Below, piece after piece: positions 7,737 through 16,989 of a DNA stretch of 64,000 nucleotides. The notes beneath the pieces are model-generated. The model was not told the origin of the DNA, made no database searches, and was given only the letters and a program-made list of their open reading frames with translations. Positions within the stretch are counted from its first letter, which is position 1. Each line of letters starts with the position of its first letter. The position numbers were made by a program, and so were the translations under genes. Source of the stretch: CAUPWF01 sp964369755 (GTDB lineage: Bacteria; Bacillota; Clostridia; Lachnospirales; Lachnospiraceae); contig CAYJFY010000004.1 of the NCBI GenBank assembly GCA_964369755.1, positions 38,785-102,784 of the forward strand. Direction: 5' to 3'.

Positions 7737-9560
7737 ATGTGTGGAATAATAGGATATACAGGTAAGAATCAAGCGGAGAGTATTTTGCTACAGGCATTGG
7801 AGACTTTGGAGTACAGAGGGTATGATAGTGCTGGAATTGCAATTATGGACGAGAAGATTGAGGTGCGAAAGTGTGCAGGACGAGTAGCAGACCTAAGAAA
7901 GGTTTGTGCAACAGCACCACTAACAGGAAGTTGTGGAATCGGTCATACGAGATGGGCGACTCACGGAGGGGTAACAGATGGAAATGCCCACCCACACAAA
8001 CGAGGAAAAGTAACCTTAGTTCATAATGGAATCATCGAGAACTATGCAGAGCTGATTGAGAGATATGACCTAGTGATGGAGTCGGATACGGATACAGAAG
8101 TAGCGGCGGCTTGTTTGGATCGTTATTATCAGGGAGATGTGTTTGCAGCATTTGCAAAATTAGTACGCAAAATCAAGGGGACTTTTGCGCTTGTTGTTAT
8201 GTTTGAAGATAAGCCAGGGGTAATCTACGCCATCAGACATGTCAGTCCAGTGGTGGTTGGTGTTGGTGCTGGGGAAAATATTTTGGCATCGGATATTATC
8301 GCCGTGAGCCCATATACAAAGTCGTATTTTGTCGTGCCAGAGCTTCACATTACAGAATTGCGCGAAGGAAGTGCGAAGGTATATGATCTTCAAGGGCAGG
8401 AAGTGGAGCAAGAACTTTTGACCATTGATTGGGATACCACGCAAGACGGAAAAGGTGGGTATCCATTCTATATGGAGAAAGAGATCATGGAACAGCCAGA
8501 TGCGATCAGCAGAACCGTTGACCCAAGATTGGTTGGAGACACCATTGATTTTAGCGCAGACCAAATTCCAGATGAGCTTCTGACAGAGTGTAAACGCATC
8601 TGCATCATCGCATGCGGTACGGCTATGCATGCGGGCTTAGTTGGAAAAAGCCTGATTCAGAGAAGGTTAGGGATCAAGGTAGAGGTGGAAATCGCCTCCG
8701 AGTTTCTCTATACACATCCAGTCATCGAAGAGGGAACATTGGTCGTTGCAGTGTCACAATCGGGTGAGACCATTGATACACTCGAAGCGTTGAAATATGC
8801 GCAAAAAGAGGGCGCAAAAGCACTCGCAATCGTAAATGTGAAAGAATCTTCTATCGCGAGAACAGCAGATTACGTCATCTACACCAATGCGGGACCAGAG
8901 ATTGCAGTGGCTAGTACCAAGGCATATACGACTCAGGTAGCAATCTTCTATCTTCTTACCTGCAAAATGGCTAGATTGGCTGGAAAAATGACTGCGGAAG
9001 AAGAAAAGGCTTATGTAGAACAGATTCGTTTAATCCCTGAGAAAATCAGCAAAGTGCTAGAGGATAAGGGAGAGATTCATAAGATCACACGCTCAGTAGT
9101 GGAAGCAAAAGATGCTTTCATGATTGGTCGTGGGTTGGATTATGCGGCATTATTAGAGGCATCTCTGAAGCTAAAAGAAGTGGCTTATGTACATTCAGAG
9201 GCATATGCGTCTGGAGAATTAAAACACGGAACCATTGCACTGATTACAGAAGAAACACCAGTGGTTGCATTGGTCACACAAACAAGCCTTAGAAGAAAAG
9301 AAATGCTGAATATCAAAGAAGTCCAAAGTAGAGGCGCAAAAGTCATCGGATTCATCAAGTCATCGTTCTTGGCAGATTCAGACGAAAGCAGCAAGGTAGA
9401 AGACTTCCAGACATATTATGCATTGCCAGATATGGAAGACGAATTTATGATTATGCCAGCAACAGTAGCATTGCAACTGTTGGCATACTATACATCGGCT
9501 GATAGAGGGTTGGATGTGGATAAACCAAGAAACTTAGCAAAAGTTGTAACTGTAGAATAA
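7737..9560 (+). CDS. glmS: Glutamine-fructose-6-phosphate aminotransferase
   Basis: Makes glucosamine-6-phosphate from fructose-6-phosphate and glutamine, the entry to UDP-GlcNAc and peptidoglycan. At 607 residues it has the normal length. The N-terminal Ntn glutaminase domain starts with Cys2 in MCGIIGYTG and carries HTRWATHG. Two SIS isomerase domains follow, with SQSGETIDT, STKAY and the C-terminal DKPRNLAK(V) motif. AGGAGA lies 6-7 nt before ATG 7737. It stands alone behind the ribozyme, and a hairpin element follows at 9595. Confidence 0.97.
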   Translation: MCGIIGYTGKNQAESILLQALETLEYRGYDSAGIAIMDEKIEVRKCAGRVADLRKVCATAPLTGSCGIGHTRWATHGGVTDGNAHPHKRGKVTLVHNGIIENYAELIERYDLVMESDTDTEVAAACLDRYYQGDVFAAFAKLVRKIKGTFALVVMFEDKPGVIYAIRHVSPVVVGVGAGENILASDIIAVSPYTKSYFVVPELHITELREGSAKVYDLQGQEVEQELLTIDWDTTQDGKGGYPFYMEKEIMEQPDAISRTVDPRLVGDTIDFSADQIPDELLTECKRICIIACGTAMHAGLVGKSLIQRRLGIKVEVEIASEFLYTHPVIEEGTLVVAVSQSGETIDTLEALKYAQKEGAKALAIVNVKESSIARTADYVIYTNAGPEIAVASTKAYTTQVAIFYLLTCKMARLAGKMTAEEEKAYVEQIRLIPEKISKVLEDKGEIHKITRSVVEAKDAFMIGRGLDYAALLEASLKLKEVAYVHSEAYASGELKHGTIALITEETPVVALVTQTSLRRKEMLNIKEVQSRGAKVIGFIKSSFLADSDESSKVEDFQTYYALPDMEDEFMIMPATVALQLLAYYTSADRGLDVDKPRNLAKVVTVE

Positions 9561-9594
9561 ATAGGAAGCTATGTGTATAGACAATGTACGGAAA

Positions 9595-9639
9595 GGGGAC
9601 AGTGGAAGGATGAGCTTTGCTCATATCTCCGCTGTCCCT
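9595..9639 (+). repeat. 3'-UTR hairpin element, copy 2
   Basis: Same design as copy 1 (GGGGACAGTGG / CCGCTGTCCCT outer arms, GATGAGC / GCTCATATC inner arms) with a 3-nt TTT loop. It begins 35 nt after the glmS stop, in sense orientation, at a convergent gene boundary. No strong T-run follows. Confidence 0.8.
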
Positions 9640-9646
9640 AATTTGA

Positions 9647-10123
9647 TTATCCGATAATACTAGCCATAACTGCTGCGATTGCTTCAGCATCAGCCACATT
9701 ATTTGATGATACAGTAACATTTACATCGCCCATAGTTGCTGTAGCAACAGAGAACCCACTGTCATCATTCGCTGCCATAACTGCGGTAGCGCCTTCTGTC
9801 GCTAAGTCAGCAGTTGTCAATTCTCCATTGATTCCGTGAAGTTCAGCGTCTTTTAATATTTTAGAGGCTCTTAGGTTGTAGTCTGCTCCATCGAGTTTGA
9901 AGTTTACTTCAGCTGTTTCTTCTGCGATGATGTTGTAAGTAACATCAGTTGCACCTTCTGGAGCATCGATTGTAATTCCTAAATCAGCAAATGCATCTGC
10001 ATTATCAACTGCTACAATTGGATTCTCCATTCCTGCCTCAGCTGGTGCTTCTTCTTTTGGTGCACAAGCAACAAGTGCTACCATACATCCCATAAGTGCT
10101 ACCATACTTAATAATTTTTTCAT
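9647..10123 (-). CDS. Small secreted lipoprotein of unknown function
   Basis: A 158-residue protein with a lipoprotein signal: two Lys, a hydrophobic core and the lipobox LVAC with the lipidated Cys at position 20. The short linker after it is Glu/Ala/Pro-rich. The mature part (about 35-158) is acidic, Ala-rich and compact, with alternating beta-type stretches; no catalytic motif is recognised. It resembles the small DUF4367-like lipoproteins common in Clostridia, but that assignment is tentative. It is expressed alone, with AGGTAAGG upstream of the ATG, and converges on glmS. Confidence 0.75.
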   Translation of the reverse strand: MKKLLSMVALMGCMVALVACAPKEEAPAEAGMENPIVAVDNADAFADLGITIDAPEGATDVTYNIIAEETAEVNFKLDGADYNLRASKILKDAELHGINGELTTADLATEGATAVMAANDDSGFSVATATMGDVNVTVSSNNVADAEAIAAVMASIIG

Positions 10124-10274
10124 TTTAATTTACCTTACCTTTGATTAAATTTATCATCATGTAATAATAGTAGATAAAAGTATATCATGATTTGCTATAT
10201 ATGTCCATGAACTTCATAGAGTTCACAGAGGTAAGAGAGTACGAGGAGCCCCTATTTATCAAGGAAAAGCTAAG

Positions 10275-10303
10275 TTTACATCTTGTTTTTTATATGCTAT
10301 AAT
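10275..10303 (+). promoter_or_regulatory. Predicted asnS promoter
   Basis: TTTACA (10275-10280) and TATAAT (10298-10303) with a 17-bp spacer. The leader to the asnS ATG is only about 40 nt, so no T-box controls this synthetase. Confidence 0.75.
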
Positions 10304-10349
10304 ATGCCTAAGATTTTAGAACGTTTAAAGCAAAACTATTGGAGGGATT

Positions 10350-11741
10350 ATGAAATTTATAACAGTCAAAGAATTATTTAGAGAACAAGAGAAATATATC
10401 GGTCAAGAAGTTACAGTCGGTGGCTGGGTACGCAGTATTAGAGACTCAAAAACTTTTGGATTCATTGTGTTGAATGATGGTAGTTTTTTTGAGCCGATTC
10501 AAGTGGTTTATCATGATACTATGGAGAACTTTGCAGAGGTATCAAAGCAAAATGTTGGAGCTGCACTTATTGTAAAGGGGAAATTAGTAGCAACACCAGA
10601 GGCGAAACAGCCATTTGAGATTCAAGCAGAGTCTGTTGAAGTCGAGGGGGCATCTGCGCCAGATTATCCATTGCAGAAGAAGAGACATACCCTAGAGTAC
10701 TTGAGATCTATGTTACATTTAAGACCTAGAACGAATACATTTCAAGCGGTTTTTCGTGTGCGTTCTTTGGTGGCCTTTGCGATTCATCAGTTCTTCCAAG
10801 AGCGTGGGTTTGTCTATGTTCATACACCAATCATCACTGGAAGTGACTGCGAGGGAGCGGGAGAGATGTTCCGTGTGACAACCATGGATTTGAATGAGAT
10901 ACCAAAGACAAAAGATGGCCAGATTGACTATGGACAAGACTTCTTTGGCAAGGAGACAAATTTAACAGTAAGTGGTCAATTGAATGTGGAAACATTTGCA
11001 CAAGCATTTCGAAATGTATATACATTTGGACCGACGTTTAGAGCGGAAAATTCAAATACAACGCGACATGCAGCAGAGTTTTGGATGATTGAGCCAGAAA
11101 TTGCATTTGCGGATCTAAAAGATGATATGATGCTTGCAGAGAGCATGTTGAAATACGTGATTCGTTACGTGTTGGAACAGGCGCCAGAAGAGATGAACTT
11201 CTTTAATTCTTTTGTGGATAAGGGATTGATCGATCGATTGAATCTAGTAGTACAATCTGAATTTGCACATGTGACATACACGGAAGCAATTGAGATTTTA
11301 GAAAAGAACAATGAGAAGTTTGAATATAAGGTTTCATGGGGAGCAGATCTGCAGACAGAGCATGAGAGATATTTGACTGAGGAAGTATTCAAACGTCCTG
11401 TATTTGTGACAGATTATCCAAAAGATATCAAGGCTTTTTATATGAAGATGAACGACGATGGAAAAACAGTTGCTGCGATGGACTGCTTGGTTCCGGGAAT
11501 CGGAGAGATTATTGGTGGAAGTCAAAGAGAAGATGATTATGACAAATTGAGCAAGCGAATGAAGGAAATGGATTTGAATCAAGACGATTATGATTTTTAC
11601 ATGGATCTTCGTAAATACGGAACCACACAGCATGCTGGATTTGGATTGGGATTTGAGCGTTGTGTGATGTACTTAACCGGGATGTCTAATATCCGTGATG
11701 TAGTACCTTTCCCGAGAACAGTGGGGAATTGCGATCTATAG
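10350..11741 (+). CDS. asnS: Asparaginyl-tRNA synthetase
   Basis: Class II synthetase of 463 residues charging tRNA-Asn. An N-terminal OB-fold anticodon-binding domain (about 15-100) precedes the catalytic domain. Motif 2 is visible as FRAENSNTTRHAAEFWMIEPE-like sequence and motif 3 as GFGLGFERCVMYLTG. The ATG has GGAGG 5 nt upstream. Its 42-nt gap to the response-regulator gene suggests possible co-transcription with it, though the functions look unrelated. Confidence 0.96.
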   Translation: MKFITVKELFREQEKYIGQEVTVGGWVRSIRDSKTFGFIVLNDGSFFEPIQVVYHDTMENFAEVSKQNVGAALIVKGKLVATPEAKQPFEIQAESVEVEGASAPDYPLQKKRHTLEYLRSMLHLRPRTNTFQAVFRVRSLVAFAIHQFFQERGFVYVHTPIITGSDCEGAGEMFRVTTMDLNEIPKTKDGQIDYGQDFFGKETNLTVSGQLNVETFAQAFRNVYTFGPTFRAENSNTTRHAAEFWMIEPEIAFADLKDDMMLAESMLKYVIRYVLEQAPEEMNFFNSFVDKGLIDRLNLVVQSEFAHVTYTEAIEILEKNNEKFEYKVSWGADLQTEHERYLTEEVFKRPVFVTDYPKDIKAFYMKMNDDGKTVAAMDCLVPGIGEIIGGSQREDDYDKLSKRMKEMDLNQDDYDFYMDLRKYGTTQHAGFGLGFERCVMYLTGMSNIRDVVPFPRTVGNCDL

Positions 11742-11783
11742 AATCCAGAAACTGCAGGATATCAATCAGGAGGACGGTGGCTT

Positions 11784-12473
11784 ATGAATATTTTAGTTGT
11801 AGACGACGAAAGAGAAATTGCGGATGTAGTAGAGTTATATTTAAAGAGCGACGATTATGATGTGGTGAAATGTTACAGAGGCAAAGAGGCACTAGACTGT
11901 ATTGAAGAAACGAAGTTCGATCTGGCAATTTTAGATGTAATGCTGCCAGATATCGATGGATTTACAATTTTGAAGAAGATAAGAGAAAAACATACGTTTC
12001 CAGTGTTGATGTTGACAGCAAAGACAGAATACATGGATCGTATCAATGGATTGACGATGGGGGCGGACGATTATATAGCCAAGCCATTTAATCCATTGGA
12101 GCTGGTGGCGCGTGTGAAGGCGCAACTGAGGAGGTCGAATCAATATAATGAAGGCGGAAAAGAAGTGGAGGAAATCATTGATTTCGCTGGACTGGTATTG
12201 AATCGAGAATCTCATGAGTGTTTTTATAATGAGAAATTACTGACGTTAACGCCGATTGAGTTTGACATTCTGTGGTTGTTGTGTGAAAACCGTGGAAAGG
12301 TAATTAGCTCAGAACAATTATTTGAAAGTGTTTGGGGAGAAAAATACTATAAAAATAGCAATAATACGGTAATGGTTCATATTCGGCATCTAAGAGAAAA
12401 GATGAGTGGACCAGCGGGCAAGTCGGACTTTATAAAGACAGTGTGGGGGGTAGGTTATAAAGTTGAAGAATAA
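11784..12473 (+). CDS. OmpR-family response regulator, VanR-like
   Basis: A 229-residue regulator. The receiver domain (1-115) has the acidic pair in VVDDE, phosphoacceptor Asp in LAILDVMLPD and Lys in AKPFNPLEL. The winged-helix DNA-binding domain (about 135-228) ends with NNTVMVHIRHLREKM and KTVWGVGYKVE. The sequence is strikingly like enterococcal VanR. The TTG start of the partner kinase overlaps its 3' end. No vanH, vanA-type ligase or vanX lies nearby, so the regulated genes are unknown. Confidence 0.9.
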   Translation: MNILVVDDEREIADVVELYLKSDDYDVVKCYRGKEALDCIEETKFDLAILDVMLPDIDGFTILKKIREKHTFPVLMLTAKTEYMDRINGLTMGADDYIAKPFNPLELVARVKAQLRRSNQYNEGGKEVEEIIDFAGLVLNRESHECFYNEKLLTLTPIEFDILWLLCENRGKVISSEQLFESVWGEKYYKNSNNTVMVHIRHLREKMSGPAGKSDFIKTVWGVGYKVEE

Positions 12474-13587
12474 GTACAGGAAGTTACGACTTAGTATCTT
12501 GATTCAGACGGCTCTCATTACAGCGTTCACCTTATTTATTGGTCAGATTCTCTTTCAAATCCTGCAAGATGTCGGGATGAATGACTATTTCTTGCATTTT
12601 GTGGTCAGAGTATTTTCCGTATTTGGCGTTGGTGAAAACGATGCGATGATAATCTATCAAACATTTGTGGAGCAGAATGCCAATCTACTGATATTCGTTG
12701 GGTATTTAACCCTGTTCTGTGTATTCTTCTATATTGCACTGGCGCAGATGACAAATTACCTCAACCAAGTAGAGAATGGAATTGATAATATTGTTTCTGA
12801 CTCTATGGAGCCGGTGCAACTATTTCCAGAATTAGCACCTATTGAAGAACGTTTGAATAAGATTAAGATGAATCTGAAACAGCAGGAATTGGAGGCGCAA
12901 GAGAGCGAGCGCCGAAAAAATGAACTAGTTGTTTTTTTGGCCCATGATTTGAAGACGCCACTAACATCCATTCTAGCATACCTAACAATCTTGGAAACTA
13001 GACCTCAAATGTCAGAGGAAGAGCGTGCAAAATATACGAATATTTCCTTGCAAAAAGCTGTGCGACTGGGTGAACTTATCAATGAGTTTTTTGAGATTAC
13101 AAAATTCAACCTTCAAGACATAAATTTAGAAAAACATCCACTAGATATTGCGATGATGTTGGAACAAATCGCGGACGAATTATATGGGGTGCTTCGAGAG
13201 AAGGCTTTAGAGTGTAAGGTGGATATAGAGGAAACCTTGGTTGTAGAAGGTGATGCAGACAAGCTTGCACGTGTATTTGACAATATATTGAGAAATGCAG
13301 TTGCATACTGTTATGCGCATACAGAGATAGAAATTCATGCATCCTATGAAGGAGATCAGGTGAAAATTGTCTTTGTGAATCAAGGTAAGACCATTCCGGA
13401 AGAGAAATTATATACGATATTTGAGAAGTTCTATCGAATCGATGATTCACGCTCTAGTATCACTGGAGGGGCTGGACTTGGACTTGCAATCTCGAAAGAG
13501 ATTATAGAACTACACGGAGGCAATATCTACGCAGAAAGCGAAGAGGAACAGACGAGATTCATCGTCTTGCTACCAAGGATAAAATAA
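12463..13587 (+). CDS. Sensor histidine kinase, VanS-like
   Basis: A 374-residue membrane kinase. Two transmembrane segments (about 11-33 and 72-95) enclose a short extracellular loop of roughly 40 residues. A coiled linker then leads to the H-box VFLAHDLKTPLTS and the ATPase domain with NILRNAVAYC and GGAGLGLAISKE. H-box and arrangement match VanS kinases. It starts with TTG at 12463 inside the end of the regulator gene, implying coupled translation. The small sensor loop suggests a membrane-proximal or envelope signal; the ligand is unknown. Confidence 0.88.
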   Translation: MKNKYRKLRLSILIQTALITAFTLFIGQILFQILQDVGMNDYFLHFVVRVFSVFGVGENDAMIIYQTFVEQNANLLIFVGYLTLFCVFFYIALAQMTNYLNQVENGIDNIVSDSMEPVQLFPELAPIEERLNKIKMNLKQQELEAQESERRKNELVVFLAHDLKTPLTSILAYLTILETRPQMSEEERAKYTNISLQKAVRLGELINEFFEITKFNLQDINLEKHPLDIAMMLEQIADELYGVLREKALECKVDIEETLVVEGDADKLARVFDNILRNAVAYCYAHTEIEIHASYEGDQVKIVFVNQGKTIPEEKLYTIFEKFYRIDDSRSSITGGAGLGLAISKEIIELHGGNIYAESEEEQTRFIVLLPRIK

Positions 13588-13616
13588 AAAAGTCAAAAAA
13601 TTTCCGTCAAACAAAG

Positions 13617-13661
13617 GGGGACGGGGGAAGGATGAGCTTCGCTCATATCTCCCCCGTCCCC
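13617..13661 (+). repeat. 3'-UTR hairpin element, copy 3
   Basis: Outer arms GGGGACGGGGG and CCCCCGTCCCC, inner arms GATGAGC and GCTCATATC, loop TTC. Relative to copies 1 and 2, A-T and T.G pairs in the outer stem have become G-C pairs (compensatory), while the mismatched patch is unchanged. It starts 30 nt after the sensor kinase stop and shares the flank CCGTCAAACAAA with copy 1. Confidence 0.82.
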
Positions 13662-13677
13662 TTATTGGCGTGATTAA

Positions 13678-14871
13678 TTATTTAATCACCTCATTATTTT
13701 GAAAGCGCTTGAGCACGTCTTGGATTCGAGCGGCAGGGCTTAGCATATGACTCAGTGATGTGTCATGGTTCAATGAGTCGATAATCAAAGCGATGTACTT
13801 GCTCATATCACAATTGATGTAATAAGGCTTGCTTAACAATTCTGGTGTTTGATAGATTAGGTTTGTAGTCAATACACGATAAATCAGACCATCTTCATAT
13901 GCTTTGTCAAAGATGTCTAGTCCATTTGTAAATAATCCAAAAGTAGAAGCAGCAAAGATACGGTTTGCTTTTCGCTCTTTTAATTGCTTTGCAACATCTA
14001 GAATACTGTCCCCAGAGGAAATCATATCATCGATAATGATTACATCTTTTCCTTCTACGGAATCTCCTAGGAATTCATGAGCGACAATTGGATTTCTACC
14101 GTCTACAATTTTCGTGAAATCACGTCTCTTATAAAACATACCCATATCGATTCCAAGTACGTTTGCCATATAAATTGCACGACTAGTGGCGCCTTCGTCA
14201 GGGCTAATAGCCATCATGTGCTCACTATCAATTTGAATATCTGGAACATTTTTTAGTAGTGCCTTGATAAACTGATAGGTTGGTGAGATTGTCTCAAATC
14301 CACTCAGTGGGATTGCATTTTGTACTCGAGGGTCATGGGCATCAAAGGTGATGATATTGTCAACTCCCATGCGCACAAGTTCTTGTAGGGCAAGTGCACA
14401 GTCGAGAGACTCCCGGGAGCTTCTCTTATGTTGTCTGCTTTCGTATAAGAACGGCATGATGACATTGATTCTACGCGCCTTTCCAGCTGCAGAAGCGATA
14501 ATTCGCTTGAGATTCTGAAAATGATCGTCAGGAGACATGTGATTCGTGTGCCCAGTAAGCGAGTAGGTCAAACTATAATTACATACGTCTACAATCAAGT
14601 ACAAATCCTTTCCACGAACAGACTCAAGAATAATTCCCTTTGCTTCTCCCGAACCGAAACGAGGTACTTTTGCATCTACCAAAAAGGATTCCTTAGAATA
14701 GTCAGTATGGAAAGCATCTTTTTTGTGAGTGAGCTGCTCATGGCTCTCTTTTCTCCACTTGCTTAGGTATCCGTCTACTTGTGTACAAAGTGGCTCGGCG
14801 CCAGGTAGGGATATGATGCCTAATGGTCCTACGGGAATGTTTTCGATTAGACGTTCTCTTCTTTTTATCAT
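13678..14871 (-). CDS. prs: Ribose-phosphate pyrophosphokinase (extended form)
   Basis: Makes PRPP from ribose-5-phosphate and ATP for nucleotide, His and Trp synthesis. The PRPP loop (DVIIIDDMISSGDS), FDAHDPRVQ and the KRRDFTKIVDGR segment identify the family. At 397 residues it is longer than the usual 310-320, with an extra N-terminal stretch of about 60 residues before the conserved core. ATG 14871 is chosen: AAGGAGA is about 9 nt upstream, and a longer in-frame start at 14919 would overlap dnaC. It is the last gene of dnaD-dnaC-prs, linking DNA replication and nucleotide supply. Confidence 0.92.
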   Translation of the reverse strand: MIKRRERLIENIPVGPLGIISLPGAEPLCTQVDGYLSKWRKESHEQLTHKKDAFHTDYSKESFLVDAKVPRFGSGEAKGIILESVRGKDLYLIVDVCNYSLTYSLTGHTNHMSPDDHFQNLKRIIASAAGKARRINVIMPFLYESRQHKRSSRESLDCALALQELVRMGVDNIITFDAHDPRVQNAIPLSGFETISPTYQFIKALLKNVPDIQIDSEHMMAISPDEGATSRAIYMANVLGIDMGMFYKRRDFTKIVDGRNPIVAHEFLGDSVEGKDVIIIDDMISSGDSILDVAKQLKERKANRIFAASTFGLFTNGLDIFDKAYEDGLIYRVLTTNLIYQTPELLSKPYYINCDMSKYIALIIDSLNHDTSLSHMLSPAARIQDVLKRFQNNEVIK

Positions 14872-14875
14872 TTTT

Positions 14876-15862
14876 TTAAATCTCCTTGTTTTGCATTTTT
14901 TTCTTGATGCGAATGTCATCGCCTGTAATTTTTAATAAAGTATAGTTGCTTATTATTCTGGAAAAAATTCGCTCAGAATATATATCCATCAACGAAGATA
15001 AGGATAGGTTGGTAGAAATAATAATAGATTTCTGTCTTGCATATCTTTCGTTAATACATGTAAATAGTTGTGAACTTACAAAGGCATTCGTTAATTCAGT
15101 TCCCAAATCATCGATAATCAGTAAGTCGCAGTCGTAAATATATTCATCCATATCTTGTGCATTGCTATCCTTTTCAAAATGGCTCTTAGCAAGTACTTCA
15201 AATAACTTTGAAGCGGAAAAATATATCACGGAATAGGATTTTGAAATCAGCTCCTTTGCAATGCAATTGGAAAGAAAGGTTTTTCCAACGCCAGCATCGC
15301 CGTAAAAAAACAAGTTTTCTACAGGAGTATTGCCGAAATTAGCGATGTAATTCTGGCAGGTATCGTATGCAGATTTCATCATATCATAGGAGGAGCGTTT
15401 GCTCTGTTCATCTATGTGAGTTTTTGAATACAAGGATAGATCAAAATTAGAGAAATTTTCTCGATCAAGAACTCCGATTAAATTTGATTGAAGGTATAGG
15501 AGTTCGACGGCTGCTTTTTTGAAACATACACATTTACGGCTATCTACGTATCCGGTATCATTACAAAAAGGACAAGTATATGTTGGATCCAAGAAGTTTT
15601 CTGGATAGCCGTAATCGGCTAATAACTGCTTGCGGCGTCCTGTTAGTTCGTGAATGGAACGCGAAGGGTGGCTAGATGATTGCGATAGGAGAGAGTGGAC
15701 TCTCTCGACAGCTAAGTCAGCAATGGCCTCATCTAGTTTGGCGAGTTCGGGAATTTTTGAATAAGCTTCCTCGGTACAACGCGCTAAAGCAGCTCGATTT
15801 GCAAGCTGCTTCTCCTCGTAGTCACGCATTATTTTATCATATTGAGAATTTGTTAAGGGCAT
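14876..15862 (-). CDS. dnaC: Replicative helicase loader, DnaC/DnaI family ATPase
   Basis: AAA+ protein of 328 residues that loads the replicative helicase. The N-terminal half has a zinc-binding cluster (CPFCNDTGYVDSRKCVC). The ATPase domain shows Walker A GDAGVGKT, Walker B LLIIDDLG and sensor IISTNLS. This domain order is that of DnaI-type loaders. It sits 18 nt downstream of dnaD and 4 nt before prs, with all three genes apparently on one transcript. Homology is clear; which helicase it loads is inferred. Confidence 0.92.
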   Translation of the reverse strand: MPLTNSQYDKIMRDYEEKQLANRAALARCTEEAYSKIPELAKLDEAIADLAVERVHSLLSQSSSHPSRSIHELTGRRKQLLADYGYPENFLDPTYTCPFCNDTGYVDSRKCVCFKKAAVELLYLQSNLIGVLDRENFSNFDLSLYSKTHIDEQSKRSSYDMMKSAYDTCQNYIANFGNTPVENLFFYGDAGVGKTFLSNCIAKELISKSYSVIYFSASKLFEVLAKSHFEKDSNAQDMDEYIYDCDLLIIDDLGTELTNAFVSSQLFTCINERYARQKSIIISTNLSLSSLMDIYSERIFSRIISNYTLLKITGDDIRIKKKMQNKEI

Positions 15863-15880
15863 GATAAACTCCTCTGTTAT

Positions 15881-16915
15881 CTAATTGCTTAATAGTTTTT
15901 TTTCTAAAGATGCTATATCATAATCTTTGGACTCGAAATTATTAAAGGAAGTAGAAGTTGTCTTCTTGGCTTTTGAAGGCTTCTGCGCTGTATTTGAGCT
16001 CTTGAATTCCGCATCTAATACATCCAAATCTTTTAGAAAGCATATATTTTTCTTCTTCCAACTCTCGAGAATTGAATTTGTATACTCGAAACTTGGTTGA
16101 TGTATCTTGGACATAGTGCGATTACAAGCCTCACAGATTAGTTCCAAATCAAAGCCCATATCCTTTGTCCATTTATCCACATATTGTTTTTCGCTAGCGG
16201 CAGGTCCACGGCCTGTAATTCCGTATGCTTTGAGCACTTGGTAATAGTCCTTGTTATAGGTAAGGATTTGATTTTTGGCTTCGCTGACAGTTAAAATGCC
16301 TGCATCAAACCAGCTCAAGGCAACCGCATGGATGTAATGAAAACTTTTATGATTGTTTTCGGCACAATATTCAATCAAATACTCGATTAAGTCAAATGGA
16401 AATTGAAGGTCATCGGAGAAGTATCGAATACGGTCCACATCTGTTTTGGTTAATGTTTTTCCAAGGTATTGCTCTGCCACAAATAATAACTGTTGAAATT
16501 CCTTCCGATTATGGGCAGAATCTTCTGCAGGCTTTGTGATTACCGTTGGTTTTTTGATTGCAACGATTGGTTGGGGCGTTGGAATCTTGGTTAGAGGCAA
16601 CGCATCAATATTATTTGCAGATATTGTAGCGATATCGATGCCGATAATTTTACCATTTTCATCGTTCTCTAGCATCAGCAATCCTTGCTTTTCCCAGTAT
16701 TTCAAAGCTCTTAGTACATCCTTCTCAGTGTGATCCAGTGAATCGGCAATCATTGAGAGTGAGATTGAATTATCGGGAGCGTTCAAGTGACGAATCAAAT
16801 AGAGATATACTTTCACATATTCGCCATTTGCACGCACCATATAGGTGTCTATAAATTCATTCTCGATGATAGTAGTGTTGCTTTTGCAACGTGTTTTTAG
16901 TCTTAATTTTCCCAT
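15881..16915 (-). CDS. dnaD: DnaD-like primosome protein
   Basis: A 344-residue replication-initiation protein. A winged-helix domain occupies about 20-95 (YVKVYLYLIRHLN, ISLSMIADSL, VLRALKYWEKQGLL). A DnaB_2/DnaD-type helical domain with the WTKDMGFDLELI segment lies near the C-terminus. The first gene of the loader operon, it lies next to the dnaC-type loader as is common in Clostridia. The C-terminus is Lys/Ser/Thr-rich. The promoter (16952-16979) and a DnaA-box cluster lie immediately upstream. Confidence 0.87.
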   Translation of the reverse strand: MGKLRLKTRCKSNTTIIENEFIDTYMVRANGEYVKVYLYLIRHLNAPDNSISLSMIADSLDHTEKDVLRALKYWEKQGLLMLENDENGKIIGIDIATISANNIDALPLTKIPTPQPIVAIKKPTVITKPAEDSAHNRKEFQQLLFVAEQYLGKTLTKTDVDRIRYFSDDLQFPFDLIEYLIEYCAENNHKSFHYIHAVALSWFDAGILTVSEAKNQILTYNKDYYQVLKAYGITGRGPAASEKQYVDKWTKDMGFDLELICEACNRTMSKIHQPSFEYTNSILESWKKKNICFLKDLDVLDAEFKSSNTAQKPSKAKKTTSTSFNNFESKDYDIASLEKKLLSN

Positions 16916-16951
16916 GTCCTCATTCCACCTTTATTTCTTTTGGTATGGAGT

Positions 16952-16979
16952 ATTATAACATTGTGATTAACAATTACAA
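16952..16979 (-). promoter_or_regulatory. Predicted promoter of dnaD-dnaC-prs
   Basis: On the minus strand, TTGTAA and TATAAT are separated by 16 bp. The four DnaA-box-like sequences at 16990-17042 lie just upstream of the -35, an activator-like or competing position. Confidence 0.6.
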
Positions 16980-16989
16980 AGTATTTTTT

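Noticed and set aside
8160..8630. Antisense open frame of about 156 codons inside glmS.
   Set aside because: No ribosome site or recognisable domain; fully covered by the well-supported glmS gene.
11784..13587. Vancomycin-resistance cluster.
   Set aside because: Only the regulator and sensor resemble Van proteins; no vanH/ligase/vanX-type genes are present in the window.
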